From: Streptomyces liliifuscus
GTDB taxonomy: Bacteria; Actinomycetota; Actinomycetes; Streptomycetales; Streptomycetaceae
Length of the DNA stretch: 64,000 nucleotides
Assembly (NCBI RefSeq): GCF_016598615.1
Contig: NZ_CP066831.1
Span: forward strand, 1-64,000
Reading direction: 5' to 3'
Shown in pieces: positions 18,157-27,460 of the stretch; within the stretch, counting starts at the first letter, position 1, and each line of letters begins with the position of its first letter. Below the pieces are notes generated by a model. The model was not told the origin of the DNA. It ran no database searches and worked only from the letters and a program-made list of their open reading frames with translations. The translations under genes and the position numbers were made by a program.

Positions 18157-20178
18157 ATGCCCGGAGATGGAAATCCGAGGTGGCCCCCCTTGCGAGTGTT
18201 GAGTATCGGCTGTCGTGACTTCTTGTCGTGCGGCGACCTGCATCTGGACTTGGCTGGTCAGCCCATTATCGTCACTGGCCCGAACGGCGCGGGTAAGTCC
18301 AACCTGGGCAGGGTGGTGGACCTGATCAGTACGGTCGTCGGGCACTACAGCGGCCGACCGGCAGCCGATCGGCTGGGCCTGTACAACCGGGCAGGACGCT
18401 TCGGCGCCACATCATTCCAGGTCGCCGTGAAGATCGAGCTTGATCAGGCCTGGGAGCAGGAACTGGTTGCCGCCTTCGTCAGGGCTGCTTTCGTATGCGG
18501 GGCGGACAGCGCGTCCTCCCCCAGCCTTCCAACCCGAGCTCAACTGGACGCTGCGGTACGCGACCAGCTCGATCCCGCATCGTTGTTCCCGCTGTGGACC
18601 GGCACCCTTCACGTGCACTACGACGCGGCCTGGAGCCAGCCTTGGTTCGCAGCCTGGGAGTTCACCCACGCCGACGCCACGTGGCACATCCAGCTCGTGG
18701 GCGGGTCCAGCTTCCTGCGCCTGGGCCCAACCGATGCCCGAGGAAGGGTACCTGCCCAGACCCGGAACTTCAGCCACTGGTGGCAGCAACGCCCGGCAGG
18801 CCTGGGAGACTTCACCAAGGTGCTTCCGCCGTCCCAAGTCGAGGCTCTGTCCTTTAGCGTGACACCGCCGAATGACGGATCCAGCCCACTGCCCGTCACA
18901 CTGCTGGACCTGGCAGCCAGGCTGGGTGAGCGTGAGATCGACAATCGGTCCTTCGACTTCATCCACGTGCTGGCCGCGATCCTGCGCCAGGGCATCGTGG
19001 TCACCGACAACCGCCGTCTCCCGCTGGAACGCCGCTTCTCCCACCAGGCCCTTCAGCGTTCTTTCGACCTGCGGGACGGCGGTGGGGTGGCCGGTGAGCT
19101 GTACCGGTGCAAGAACGGTCCTCTGGCGCTGCGTCAGCGTTATGCACAGGCCAAGGAGTTGTTCACTGATCTGACCGGGCGTGCGTTGGGTGTGCAGGCA
19201 TCCCCGGATCCCGAGGAACCGGGCACGATGCTCATCGATGTCACCGTCGTCGACGGTGACTACGAAGTACCTATCGCCTTCGCCGGGGCCGGCATCCAGG
19301 AAGCGCTCCTGCTGAGCACCCTGCTCACCGGCAAGTCCGGCCGTGTCATCGTCCTCGATGAGCCGGCCGTCAACCTGGAGCCGACCCTCCAGCGCCGCCT
19401 CATCCCAGTCCTTGATGCCCGCCGCGCCCAGTGCATCGTGATCACCCACAGTGCCGATCTCGTGCCCGCCAGCACCCCTGCGGACCTCTCCCGCATCGTG
19501 CGATTGGCCCCTCACCCGTCAGGCACCCAGGTCTTCCGCACACCCCAGGATCTGCCTGCACAGGAGCAGACCAGATGGCTGCAGCGTCTGGGCACATCGG
19601 AGGCCCGGGCCCCGCTGTTCGCCGCCGGAGTCATCCTGTGCGAAGGCGCCACCGAAACCGGCGCTCTGAGCCGGTGGTGGGACAGCACCCACTGTCCCGA
19701 ATGGGGCCCCCTCAGTGCCGCCAACATCTGCCTGATGAGGGTCGACGGGGACACGGCCTTCCACGGCTACATCGACTACCTCGAAGCCTTCGGCATCCCC
19801 TGGGCGATCGTCGCGGACGGCCCCGCACTCAGCCCCGGCAGCCGCCTGCACGAACACCTCACAGCCAAGAACCTCCTCCCAGACGGCCAACCGGACCCCA
19901 GCGACACCTTCACCCGCTGGAAGGGCTACTGGGAAGAAGCAGGCGTGTTCACCTTCGCCCGCGAATTCGGCACCGACGGCAACAAGGGCGGCGAATTCGA
20001 AGCCCTGCTCACCGAGCTCGATCCCGAGCTGTACGAACAGGCCAGAAAGGAGCACGGCCGGAGCAAGCCCCGCGTCGGTGCCCACTTCGCAGCCCACCAC
20101 TCCAACCCACCAACCCCGGTCACCGACCTCTACCGACGGATCCGGGAACATCTGGATCCCGAAGTCGGCAGACAGTGA
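18157..20178 (+). CDS. OLD-family ATP-dependent nuclease (AAA + TOPRIM)
   Basis: The 673-residue protein joins an ABC/SMC-like ATPase to a TOPRIM nuclease. Walker A GPNGAGKS is at 41-48, a signature-like FAGAGIQEALLL near 375-386, Walker B VIVLDEP near 397-403 and the H-loop ITHSADL soon after. The C-terminal TOPRIM part shows the metal-binding Glu in LCEGATE (E496) and the Asp pair in VDGD (D530, D532). OLD nucleases include phage P2 Old and GajA of the Gabija defence system. No UvrD-like GajB follows, so this looks like a stand-alone class 1 type. It starts 38 bases after the helicase gene, but on sequence grounds is a separate unit. Confidence 0.85.
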   Translation: MPGDGNPRWPPLRVLSIGCRDFLSCGDLHLDLAGQPIIVTGPNGAGKSNLGRVVDLISTVVGHYSGRPAADRLGLYNRAGRFGATSFQVAVKIELDQAWEQELVAAFVRAAFVCGADSASSPSLPTRAQLDAAVRDQLDPASLFPLWTGTLHVHYDAAWSQPWFAAWEFTHADATWHIQLVGGSSFLRLGPTDARGRVPAQTRNFSHWWQQRPAGLGDFTKVLPPSQVEALSFSVTPPNDGSSPLPVTLLDLAARLGEREIDNRSFDFIHVLAAILRQGIVVTDNRRLPLERRFSHQALQRSFDLRDGGGVAGELYRCKNGPLALRQRYAQAKELFTDLTGRALGVQASPDPEEPGTMLIDVTVVDGDYEVPIAFAGAGIQEALLLSTLLTGKSGRVIVLDEPAVNLEPTLQRRLIPVLDARRAQCIVITHSADLVPASTPADLSRIVRLAPHPSGTQVFRTPQDLPAQEQTRWLQRLGTSEARAPLFAAGVILCEGATETGALSRWWDSTHCPEWGPLSAANICLMRVDGDTAFHGYIDYLEAFGIPWAIVADGPALSPGSRLHEHLTAKNLLPDGQPDPSDTFTRWKGYWEEAGVFTFAREFGTDGNKGGEFEALLTELDPELYEQARKEHGRSKPRVGAHFAAHHSNPPTPVTDLYRRIREHLDPEVGRQ

Positions 20179-20248
20179 CCGGTCGCCTGTCATGGCAGGA
20201 GTCGCAAGCCGGGCAGCGTGAATGTCTGGAGCAGCACCGCGTCACGCA

Positions 20249-20789
20249 TCATGGGCGCGGGAGGCGCCACAGCTCAGTACGCGCACGAGCCTGGTCCGCG
20301 GGGATCTCACGGACCAGGTGGTAGAGGTTCTCGAAGTACTCCTGCCAGCGGTTCGGATCCGGCATGGCGTTCCCCGCCCTCTTGGCCCGCTCCGCCTCCA
20401 CCAGCGGCCGCATCCCTTCCCACACCGAGACCACCGACCCCGCCCAGGTACCCGGAGACAGGCTCGATGTCCACCACACCATGCGCGACCAGAGCACCCA
20501 GGTTGTCGTAGAACCAGGCCAGCTCACGCACCAACTCCCGCTCGGCTTCCGGCACCCCGTCCAGCCCCGCCGACAGATCACACCCCGGCAACCGCTCATG
20601 CACGAACTGCCGCGCCCCGGCCAGACGGACGCTTCGATGCTCACGGAAGAGATCCACCAGCACCGGCAGCGTGTTGGCATGCTGCGCCAACCTCAACTGC
20701 CGCAACGACGCCCACCCGGACACCCCCAGCGCCACCACCGACACCATCAACGCCGCAACACCCACCACGCCCCCAACACCGGCCGTCAC
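20249..20789 (-). pseudogene. DUF4760-like membrane protein, frameshifted
   Basis: From GTG 20789 the product has an N-terminal membrane helix (VVGVAALMVSVVALGVSGW) and a helical domain (LPVLVDLFREHRSVRLAGARQFVHE) like the DUF4760 family. After VSGYLG near 20445 the sense sequence shifts frame and continues SVVSVWEGMRPLVEAERAKR to the stop at 20249. An extra G in a GGGG run explains it. Corrected length is about 180 residues. It is convergent with the OLD nuclease gene. Confidence 0.6.
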
Positions 20790-20816
20790 ACGTTCTCGTC
20801 TTCGCCCAGCAGGTTC

Positions 20817-21041
20817 TCAGGCTCGGGCCAGTCGGTCTCCGGCGTTCACGACGGTTGAAGAAGTAGAAGATCGGCAGGACGAAGGCTTCAGAAGTGCAAA
20901 GGCAATGCCCGAGGCACGCTCCTTGGCTGCCTCTCGCCTCCATGCCTTCAGATCCTCGTCGAGGGCAGGGGAGTCTTTGATGAGGACCTTTCGGGCGGCC
21001 CGTGACTGCCGTTCGACGAGCTGGCGACTCAGCGCGGGCAC
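20817..21041 (-). CDS. Possible small hypothetical protein
   Basis: A 74-residue frame from GTG 21041 has a charged helical N-terminal half (LSRQLVERQSRAARKVLIKD, then SPALDEDLKAWRREAAKERA) followed by a less convincing Ser-rich end. No ribosome site is evident, and the end may be altered by an indel. It lies divergently from the zinc-ribbon gene. Confidence 0.35.
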   Translation of the reverse strand: MPALSRQLVERQSRAARKVLIKDSPALDEDLKAWRREAAKERASGIAFALLKPSSCRSSTSSTVVNAGDRLARA

Positions 21042-21098
21042 GAGTTGGGTGGAACCGACAACACCACCGCTGTCAGACCCATACGGAACAATCCCGTC

Positions 21099-21329
21099 AT
21101 GGGCGAATCCCTCGCGACACAGTTCCTCGACGCGGACCTCGAGACGGCCTGCCCCGCCTGCGGCTACCTGATGTGGGTCCGGTACTCAGAGGTCGTGGCC
21201 CAGACCGCCGTGACCTGCCCCTGCTGCTACGCCCACATCTGGCTGGTCGACGAGACCGGCAGCGCGCAGAATGCGGGCGACGTCGTCCAGCAGCAGATCG
21301 CACAAGCTCTGAAAGGCCTCTTCCGGTGA
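21099..21329 (+). CDS. Zinc-ribbon small protein
   Basis: From ATG 21099 (76 residues; GTG 21045 is an alternative) the protein carries two Cys pairs, CPACGYLMW and CPCCYAHIWL, spaced by 22 residues, a typical zinc ribbon. A C-terminal helix (VVQQQIAQALKGLF) follows. Its stop overlaps the GTG start of the nuclease gene by 4 bases (GTGA), implying coupled translation and a shared function. It could be a regulator, a DNA- or RNA-binding partner, or a structural subunit. Family unknown. Confidence 0.65.
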   Translation: MGESLATQFLDADLETACPACGYLMWVRYSEVVAQTAVTCPCCYAHIWLVDETGSAQNAGDVVQQQIAQALKGLFR

Positions 21330-22303
21330 AGTACCAGCAGCGCCTCCAGGTCGCCGTACGCGAACACCTACGCAAACTCATGACCGCGCCCTACTCCAGC
21401 TCCGGCCACGAAGTCCACCTCGCCGTCACCTGGATCAACAGCCAACCAGCCCTCACAGGCCTCCTCGAAGAGGCGTCCCAGTCAGAACCAGGCGTCGACC
21501 GCGAGCGGTTCCGCACCGGACTGACCCGCAGCGGCCGGTTCGTCTGGCCCAGCCGAACCGAACAAGGGCGAGCCACACTCATCTGGGAACTGATGCAGAG
21601 CATCGCTACAAAAGAGGCGAGCAACCCCGATGTTGGCTTGCAGACCGCGATCGGTTACAGCATGGAAAGACGCCACCAGGACAGCTGGCGGGAATTCGCC
21701 GAAGACATCCTGCAGCCCCTGTTCGACTTCCTCAGCGAACGCGTCGGTTCAGAAAGCAGCATCCTGCACACCCTCGAGCGCTACCGGACCCGCATCGAGT
21801 GGTTCGACCGCGAAGAGCTCTACACCCGCTTCGACGCCGACCGCGCCAACGGCGAAGAAGTCTACAACCTCGACCTGCAGCGCTTCCTCTTCCTCGAAGG
21901 CGACCACATCACCCACGCCAAACCACGCTCAGCCTCCGGCGAAGCCGACCTCGTCGGAGAACTCGACGGCCGCGACCCCCTGGTGTGCGACGGCAAGATC
22001 TTTGACGGAAGCAGCCGCGGCAAGGGCTACCTCGTCAAAGGCGTGCACCAGATCGTCAAGTACGCCCACGACTACGGGAAGCACACCGCCTACCTCGTCA
22101 TCTACAACATCACCGACAAGCTCCTCGAACTGCCCACCGACGGCACCCCCGGCGTATGGCCCCCGTACACCGAAATCTCCGGCGTCCGCGTCTACTTCAT
22201 CCACGTCCGCGTCCTGCCACCCACCACCACCGCCAGCAAAGCCGGCAAAGCCACCCTCGTCATCCTCACCCACGACGACCTCACCAACCCCGACACCACC
22301 TGA
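21326..22303 (+). CDS. PD-(D/E)XK (RecB-like) nuclease-fold protein
   Basis: The 325-residue protein starts at GTG 21326. Its C-terminal half carries a complete PD-(D/E)XK layout: GEADLVGEL with D208, a strand ending VCDGK with D222 and K224, and QIVKY (Q242, Y246), the QxxxY motif of RecB-type nucleases, followed by a hydrophobic strand TAYLVIYNI. The N-terminal 180 residues are helical and unassigned (SWREFAEDILQPLFDFLSER). I infer a metal-dependent nuclease, probably DNA-directed. It is coupled to the zinc-ribbon gene and near an OLD nuclease, suggesting a defence or replicon-maintenance role. Full-length relatives are not known to me. Confidence 0.7.
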   Translation: MKYQQRLQVAVREHLRKLMTAPYSSSGHEVHLAVTWINSQPALTGLLEEASQSEPGVDRERFRTGLTRSGRFVWPSRTEQGRATLIWELMQSIATKEASNPDVGLQTAIGYSMERRHQDSWREFAEDILQPLFDFLSERVGSESSILHTLERYRTRIEWFDREELYTRFDADRANGEEVYNLDLQRFLFLEGDHITHAKPRSASGEADLVGELDGRDPLVCDGKIFDGSSRGKGYLVKGVHQIVKYAHDYGKHTAYLVIYNITDKLLELPTDGTPGVWPPYTEISGVRVYFIHVRVLPPTTTASKAGKATLVILTHDDLTNPDTT

Positions 22304-22504
22304 CCCATCCCATCTAGTAGCGGCCCACTGGAACTGCACCACGATCAACCAACCTGCACAGACGCCATGCACACAGGTCAGCCACCACGGCCCCACCCAG
22401 AACCACACCCCGAGCACCCCGGCCGCCACGAACAACACTCAGAAGAACTGAGAAACCCCAGCTCGAAGCCACAGCAACAACCCAGAAAGACTGGGCGACG
22501 ACAT
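22304..22504. other. Junction region before the truncated helicase
   Basis: Poly-Pro/His translations on the plus strand are not coding. At about 22503 the sequence CCAGGACCCGGTCGTCACGC matches the middle of the intact helicase gene (about 16485-16504), so helicase sequence resumes abruptly here, marking a deletion or recombination joint. Confidence 0.5.
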
Positions 22505-24298
22505 CCAGGACCCGGTCGTCACGCCGCCCTCACGAGCCAGGACACCAGCTCCCCGGCGGTCCGCGGGGCCCGGTTGGCGGCGGTCCAGGCCGGGCTGATG
22601 CGCGCAGCGGTCGAGGAGCGGTTCCGTCGGGTCCTTGCGTTCCACAGCCGGATCGGAGAAGCCGAAGCTATGGCGGCCGGCGTGCCGGCGGTCGCGGCCC
22701 GGCTCGCCGAGGACGACCCCGGCACCTTCCCGGCCGCCGAGCTGGTGTGGGCCAACTGGCTGTACGGGGAGCACTCCCCCATCCACCGGCGGCGGGTGCT
22801 GGAGGAGTTCGCCTCTGACTTCCTTGGAGCGGCGACATCTGGCGACAGGGACATTCCCGCTGTGCTGCGGGTGCTGAGTTCCGTCCGGGTTCTCGGTGAA
22901 GGGGTTGATACTGCTGAGTGTGATGCGGTGCTGTTTGCGGACGCACGGGGGTCGATGGTCGACATCGTGCAGATGGTCGGGCGCGCGCTGCGGATGCAGC
23001 CCGGCGCCGGGAAACTGGCCACGCTGATCGTTCCTGTTTTTCTCGGGCCGGATGAAGATCCGGACGACATGCTGACCTCGGATGCCTACAGCACCCTCAC
23101 CAAGGTCCTGGAAGCTCTCCGGGCACACGACACAGAGACGATCGAAGCCCTAGCCGATCCCCGCCTGCGCAACAGCAGCCCCACGGCCGAACCCGACGAC
23201 GCGGAGGGCGAGTTCGCCCCTGACGCGGACGATCCGGAGCAGCAGGGCGAGGACGTCGTGCGGGTGAGCGGGGCGGCTGCCGGGGTGCTGCGCTTCAGCG
23301 AGGAGCGCGATCCGTTCGCGCTGACGCAGTTCATCCGGCTGCGGGTCATCGATCCCGAGGGCGCCTACTGGCGGCGCGGCATCGAAGCCGCCACACGGTG
23401 GCTGCGCGAGACCGGCAACACCGAGCTGCGGGTGCCGTACACGTTCGCGGCCCCGACCGAGTGGGGAGCTGTCGGCGGGTATCCACTGGGCCGGTGGATC
23501 GCCGACCTGCGCCGCTACTACACCGCCGGCACCCTCCAAGCCGCCCGCGTGGTCGAACTGGAGACGCTCGGGATGGTGTGGTCGGCGTGGGACACCGCCT
23601 TCACCGAAGGCCTCACCGTCGCCCACGCCTGGGCCGCCGCCCACGGGCATCTGCTCCCACCCGCCACGGCCGTCGCCGAGGACGGGTTCCCCATCGGGAC
23701 GTGGACCAAGAATCAGCGCGCAGCGGCCCGCAGGACACTCCAGAACACCGAACGACGCGCCGCCGGGGAGACCGGAATCCCCAGCACCGGCGAGCTGCCG
23801 GAAAGCCGCATGGAAGCGCTCGAGGCGATCGATCCGGGGTGGTGCCCTGCGTGGGAAATCGGATGGCAGCGATGCTTCCGTCTCACCCTCACGCACCTGC
23901 GGGCCGGCGGCGGTCTGCCCAGGGTGTCGGGCAAGGTGATCGTCCAGGGCGAAGACCTCGGATCCTGGACGGCCGCGCAACGGACCGGCTGGGACCGGCT
24001 CCTACCCGCACAGCAATGGCTCCTGGCCAACACACTCGGCATCGAGCCCGCGGCGGAGGGTGAGGCGGTCGGGCCGGTGCGGCGGTCGCAGGATGAGCGG
24101 TGGGCAACCCACCTCGCCGCCGCCCGCCGATTCCACACCCGCGAAGGACATTTGAACGCGGGACGCAAGCATGTCGAACGAATGGAGGACGGCACGGAGG
24201 TGAAGCTGGGCGGATGGCTCGACAACACCCGCCGCAGAGCCACCAAAATCACCCCCGAACGCCGCGCAGAACTCGATGAGTTGGGGATGCGCTGGTAG
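22505..24298 (+). pseudogene. Terminal helicase lacking its N-terminal half
   Basis: Helicase similarity begins mid-protein at DPVVTP and continues through VLAFHSRIGEAEAMA, VRVLGEGVDTAE, VDIVQMVGRALRM (motif VI) and four helicase-associated repeats (YPLGRWIADLRR, FPIGTWTKNQR, EDLGSWTAAQR, VKLGGWLDNTRR) to the stop at 24298. The P-loop, DEAH box and SAT-like motif are missing, so ATPase activity is excluded. It is a different paralogue from the 15.7 kb gene, clearly diverged and with more C-terminal repeats. The frame stays open upstream to 22367, but that segment is not helicase. Confidence 0.8.
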
Positions 24299-24319
24299 AC
24301 GTGCGGCGTACGGCAACGA

Positions 24320-24355
24320 CTGCCCTGCACTCGCGAACCGGCGAGCGCAGGGCAG
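24320..24355. terminator. Hairpin terminator between convergent genes
   Basis: Arms 24320-24334 and 24341-24355 pair over 15 positions with one mismatch around the loop GAACCG. The hairpin lies after the truncated helicase and before the convergent reductase gene, so it can serve either strand. Confidence 0.65.
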
Positions 24356-24588
24356 CCCGTGTTGTCCATCGAGCAGCCCTGTTCGCGCATGTCAGCCGCA
24401 GGCGGTTGGGACGACCTGCAAGCCCGGCGCGACGGTTGCTGCGACGCTGCCATCAGCACCGCAGAACGCTCAGTTCACCCGGCGGGCAATCGGCCGGCCC
24501 CGTAAGCCGGCGGCACATGGCGCGCCGCGCCACCGGTTCGACGCACCTTCGGCGCGCACGGCTGCCGCGTCGGTCGGTTGTGAGCCCG

Positions 24589-25609
24589 TCATTTTCCGAT
24601 GCCGTGGGCGAGGAGGCTCTCGGCGGTCTGCGCGATGGTGTCCTCGATGGGACGTGCTCGCCAGCCCAGAAGCTTCTCCGCCTTGGCGCTTGTGGCGTTG
24701 AGATCCCGGCCGAGCTGGTGCCTGAGCAAGCGCAGTTCCGGGTTCGCGATGCCCAGTCGCGCGCGAGCCACACGGGCAGTTCACGGGTCGGGCCTTCGCG
24801 GCGCGCTCACCCAGGCGGGCATGCAGAACGCGTGCGATGTCGACGACGCGCAGACTGTGCCCGGCGACGGCCAGGAAGCGTTCGCCGGCGGCTGCCGGGT
24901 CGGTCATCGCGCGCAGGTGCAGATCCGCGACGTCGCGCACGTCGACGAAGCCCATCCCGAAGGGAGGGCACGCAGGAACCTGTCCCTCGAGCATTCTGCG
25001 CACCAGACGCAGCGATGGCGGGTCGTCCGGGCCGAGCAGGGGTCCAAGGACTCCCACGGGATGAACCGCTGCGAGTTCCAGACCGCCGCCTTCGTCCTGG
25101 ACGAACTGCCAGGCGGCCCGTTCGGCGAGTGTCTTGGACCGCTGGTAGGGCGGGATGTCGCTGTCGACGTTGGTCCAGTCCTCCTCGGTGAACGGGGCCG
25201 AGCGCGGAGGGTGCCCGATCCCGATGGCACCGAAGGCGCTTGTCAGGACGACCCGGCGCACCCGGGCGTCGCGGGCGGCGCGCAGCACCCGCAGGACGCC
25301 CTCGCGTGCCGGGACCACCAACTCGTCGCCGTTCGCCGGCGTATGGCGCAGGGTCGGCGAGGCGACGTGGAGGACGAAATCACAGCCGGCGACGGCAGCG
25401 TCCCAGCCGTCGGGGTGTTCGAGGTCGGCGCGTACGACCGTGAGGCGGTCGTCGTCGAACGGTGCGGCAGTGTGGAGCCAGGAGCGCAGTGCCGGCTCGC
25501 GCTGCAGGTCGCGGACCGTGGTGCGGACGGTGTGCCCGGCCTCGAGCAGGGTCAGGACGCACCAGCTCCCGATGAATCCGGTTCCTCCGGTGACCAGTAC
25601 CTGTGTCAT
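24589..25609 (-). pseudogene. NAD(P)-dependent SDR reductase/epimerase, frameshifted
   Basis: Extended short-chain dehydrogenase of the dihydroflavonol-reductase/epimerase type. The N-terminus TGGTGFIGSW (7-16) is the dinucleotide site, and a YQRSK catalytic Tyr-Lys pair follows with SAFGAIGIG upstream. Similarity is continuous to LGERAAK near 24800. Then ELPVWLAR and LGIANPELRLLRHQLGRDLN appear in two successive other frames before the true end LLAHGIGK at 24589. Two single-base losses around 24765-24800 explain it. Uncorrected, the frame runs on to 24470 with an aberrant tail. Its start is 10 bases past the DUF998 gene, in the same operon. Confidence 0.75.
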
Positions 25610-25619
25610 CTGTCTCTCC

Positions 25620-26339
25620 TCAGCTCACGGCTCGTGCAGTAAGGGGTGCCGGCGGGTGCGTCGCGCGGTGGCGCTGGGCGGCGGCCACGCTGCTTCCCAG
25701 GAGGGCGTGGCCGATCATGATCGGGTAGATCACGGCGCGCTCGAACAGACCGATGTTCCACATCCAGCCGGTGAAGACGTCGGCCATGAAGAGGGGGAAC
25801 GCGATCAGGCCGGCGGTGCCGAGGGCGATGCTCGCGGTCGACCGGCCCCTGGTGAGACCGATGCGGGTTCCGCCGGCTCCGACGGCGATCGCCATGATGT
25901 TGCCGGCGAGCATGACGCTCTGCGCGCCGACGGTGTGGAAGGCGATCAGGCCGTTGCCGACGTTGGTGTTGGAGCCCTGGAAGATGCCGACGAGCGAGAC
26001 CCCGACGCCGGCGAGGACGGCAAGGATCAGGATGACGACCGGGCGGATGCCCTTGCGCGGGTCGAACACCAGGAACGCGCCGACGATCAGGAGGCTGCCG
26101 TAGATCACCCAGCCGGTGTCCATGACGGCGCCGAGGGGGGAGTTGGCGACCTGTCCGAACGCGGTCTGCGCCGGACCGGTCAGGCCGAGGTGGCTGACCC
26201 AGTTGTACAGGGGCGAGTACGGCGGGTCCTGCCATGCGGCGGCGGTGACGAACTCGGCGGTCCAGGACACGAGCGGGCCAAGAAGGATGAGGAGGGCTCC
26301 GGCGCGGGCAGCCGCGCCGGAGCGGACAATGGGGTTCAT
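25620..26339 (-). CDS. DUF998 membrane protein
   Basis: A 239-residue integral membrane protein with about six helices, e.g. AGALLILLGPLVSWTAEFV, VVILILAVLAGVGVSLVGI, and a YSPLYNWVSHLG motif typical of DUF998 proteins after the first helix. Function of the family is not established. The ATG overlaps the aldo-keto reductase stop by 4 bases, so it is translationally coupled, and the SDR follows 10 bases on. A second DUF998-type gene, unrelated in position, lies at 53646-54329. Confidence 0.8.
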   Translation of the reverse strand: MNPIVRSGAAARAGALLILLGPLVSWTAEFVTAAAWQDPPYSPLYNWVSHLGLTGPAQTAFGQVANSPLGAVMDTGWVIYGSLLIVGAFLVFDPRKGIRPVVILILAVLAGVGVSLVGIFQGSNTNVGNGLIAFHTVGAQSVMLAGNIMAIAVGAGGTRIGLTRGRSTASIALGTAGLIAFPLFMADVFTGWMWNIGLFERAVIYPIMIGHALLGSSVAAAQRHRATHPPAPLTARAVS

Positions 26340-27385
26340 GCCAGAGCCATGCCGGGGACGCGCCGGCGGATGGCCTCCATCTCGGCCTCGTCCGAAACGC
26401 CCTGCCAGTCGTAGCGGGGGGTGTACGGGGCCTGCAGGGCGCGCACCTCGTCGTCGGTGAGCTCGATGCCGAGGGAGGCCACCGCCTCGTCGATCTGCCG
26501 GATCGAGCCGGCGCCGACCAGAGGTGCGGTGACGACCGGCTGGCGGCGCAGCCAGGCGAGTGCGACCTGTGCGCGGCCGGCGCCGTGGGCGTCAGCGACC
26601 TGCCCGACCGCGTCGATGATCGCGTGGTTGGCCGCCTCCTGCGCGGGCGAGTAGAGCAGGTCCGCGTAGGCGCCGTCCGTCTCGGAACGCGCCGTCGAGC
26701 GGGCGTCGTCCCACGCACGGGCGAGGCGGCCGCGGGCCAGCGGCGACCAGACGATCGTGCCGACGCCCTCGTCCAGGCACAGCGGGATCATCTCCCGCTC
26801 CTCCTCACGGGCGAGCAGGTTGTAGTGGTCCTGCATCGACACGAACCGCGCCCAGCCGTTCTGCTGCTGCAGGCGCAGCGCCTTCGCGAACTCCCAGGCG
26901 TGCATGGACGAGGCGCCGAGGTAGCGGACCTTGCCGGCCCTCACGAGGTCGCTGAGCGCTTCGAGGGTCTCCTCCCACGGGGTGGAGTGGTCGTTGCGGT
27001 GGATCTGGTAGAGGTCGATGTAGTCGGTGCCCAGGCGGCGCAGCGAATGCTCGACCTCGGTCATGACCGCCTTGCGTGACAGGCCGCGGCCGTTGGGTCC
27101 CAGCCGCATCGGATGGCGCAGCTTCGTGGCGATCACCACGTCGTCGCGGTCGGCGAAGTCCTTCAGGGCCCGGCCGAGGATCTCCTCGCTGGAACCGTTG
27201 GAGTACATGTTCGCGGTGTCGAAGAAGTTGATCCCCGCCTCCAGCGCGTGCTTGATGAGCGGGCGTGCGTCCTGTTCGCCCTTCGACCAGACGGGGTGCC
27301 CGCGGTCGGGTTCGCCGTAGGTCATCGCGCCGATCGCGATCGGGGACACGTCGAGTCCGCTCGTGCCGAGCTTGATGTAATGCAT
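26336..27385 (-). CDS. Aldo/keto reductase
   Basis: From ATG 27385 (AAGGAG 6 bases upstream) the protein has 349 residues, the normal length. It begins MHYIKLGTSGLDVSPIAIG and has the family landmarks FFDTANMYSNGSSEEILGRAL with the catalytic Asp and Tyr, VIATKLRHP with the Lys, and DLYQIHRND with the His. It is an NADPH-dependent TIM-barrel reductase of the AKR11/YajO kind; the substrate cannot be told. It is first in a minus-strand operon with DUF998 and SDR genes, facing a TetR gene across a shared operator region. Confidence 0.88.
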   Translation of the reverse strand: MHYIKLGTSGLDVSPIAIGAMTYGEPDRGHPVWSKGEQDARPLIKHALEAGINFFDTANMYSNGSSEEILGRALKDFADRDDVVIATKLRHPMRLGPNGRGLSRKAVMTEVEHSLRRLGTDYIDLYQIHRNDHSTPWEETLEALSDLVRAGKVRYLGASSMHAWEFAKALRLQQQNGWARFVSMQDHYNLLAREEEREMIPLCLDEGVGTIVWSPLARGRLARAWDDARSTARSETDGAYADLLYSPAQEAANHAIIDAVGQVADAHGAGRAQVALAWLRRQPVVTAPLVGAGSIRQIDEAVASLGIELTDDEVRALQAPYTPRYDWQGVSDEAEMEAIRRRVPGMALA

Positions 27386-27399
27386 GACGCTCCTTAAAG

Positions 27400-27445
27400 T
27401 AAGTGGAGAGCTCCCCACATAACGTAGTGGAGAGCTCCCCACTTA
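27400..27445. promoter_or_regulatory. Two operator copies between AKR and tetR
   Basis: GTGGAGAGCTCCCCAC, an almost perfect 16 bp dyad, occurs twice (27403-27418 and 27427-27442), 24 bases apart and in the same orientation, within the 75-base divergent gap. Spacing and symmetry fit two TetR dimers controlling both the regulator and the reductase operon. Confidence 0.75.
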
Positions 27446-27460
27446 GCAAGGGGAGGTCCC

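Noticed and set aside
18157..20178. Complete Gabija system
   Set aside because: The OLD nuclease matches GajA in domain order, but no UvrD/PcrA-like helicase (GajB) is adjacent; the nearby helicases are of the terminal type.
24470..25609. A 379-residue reductase as an intact gene
   Set aside because: The last 100 residues in that frame are Arg/Pro noise, while the genuine SDR C-terminus is found in two other frames ending at 24589.
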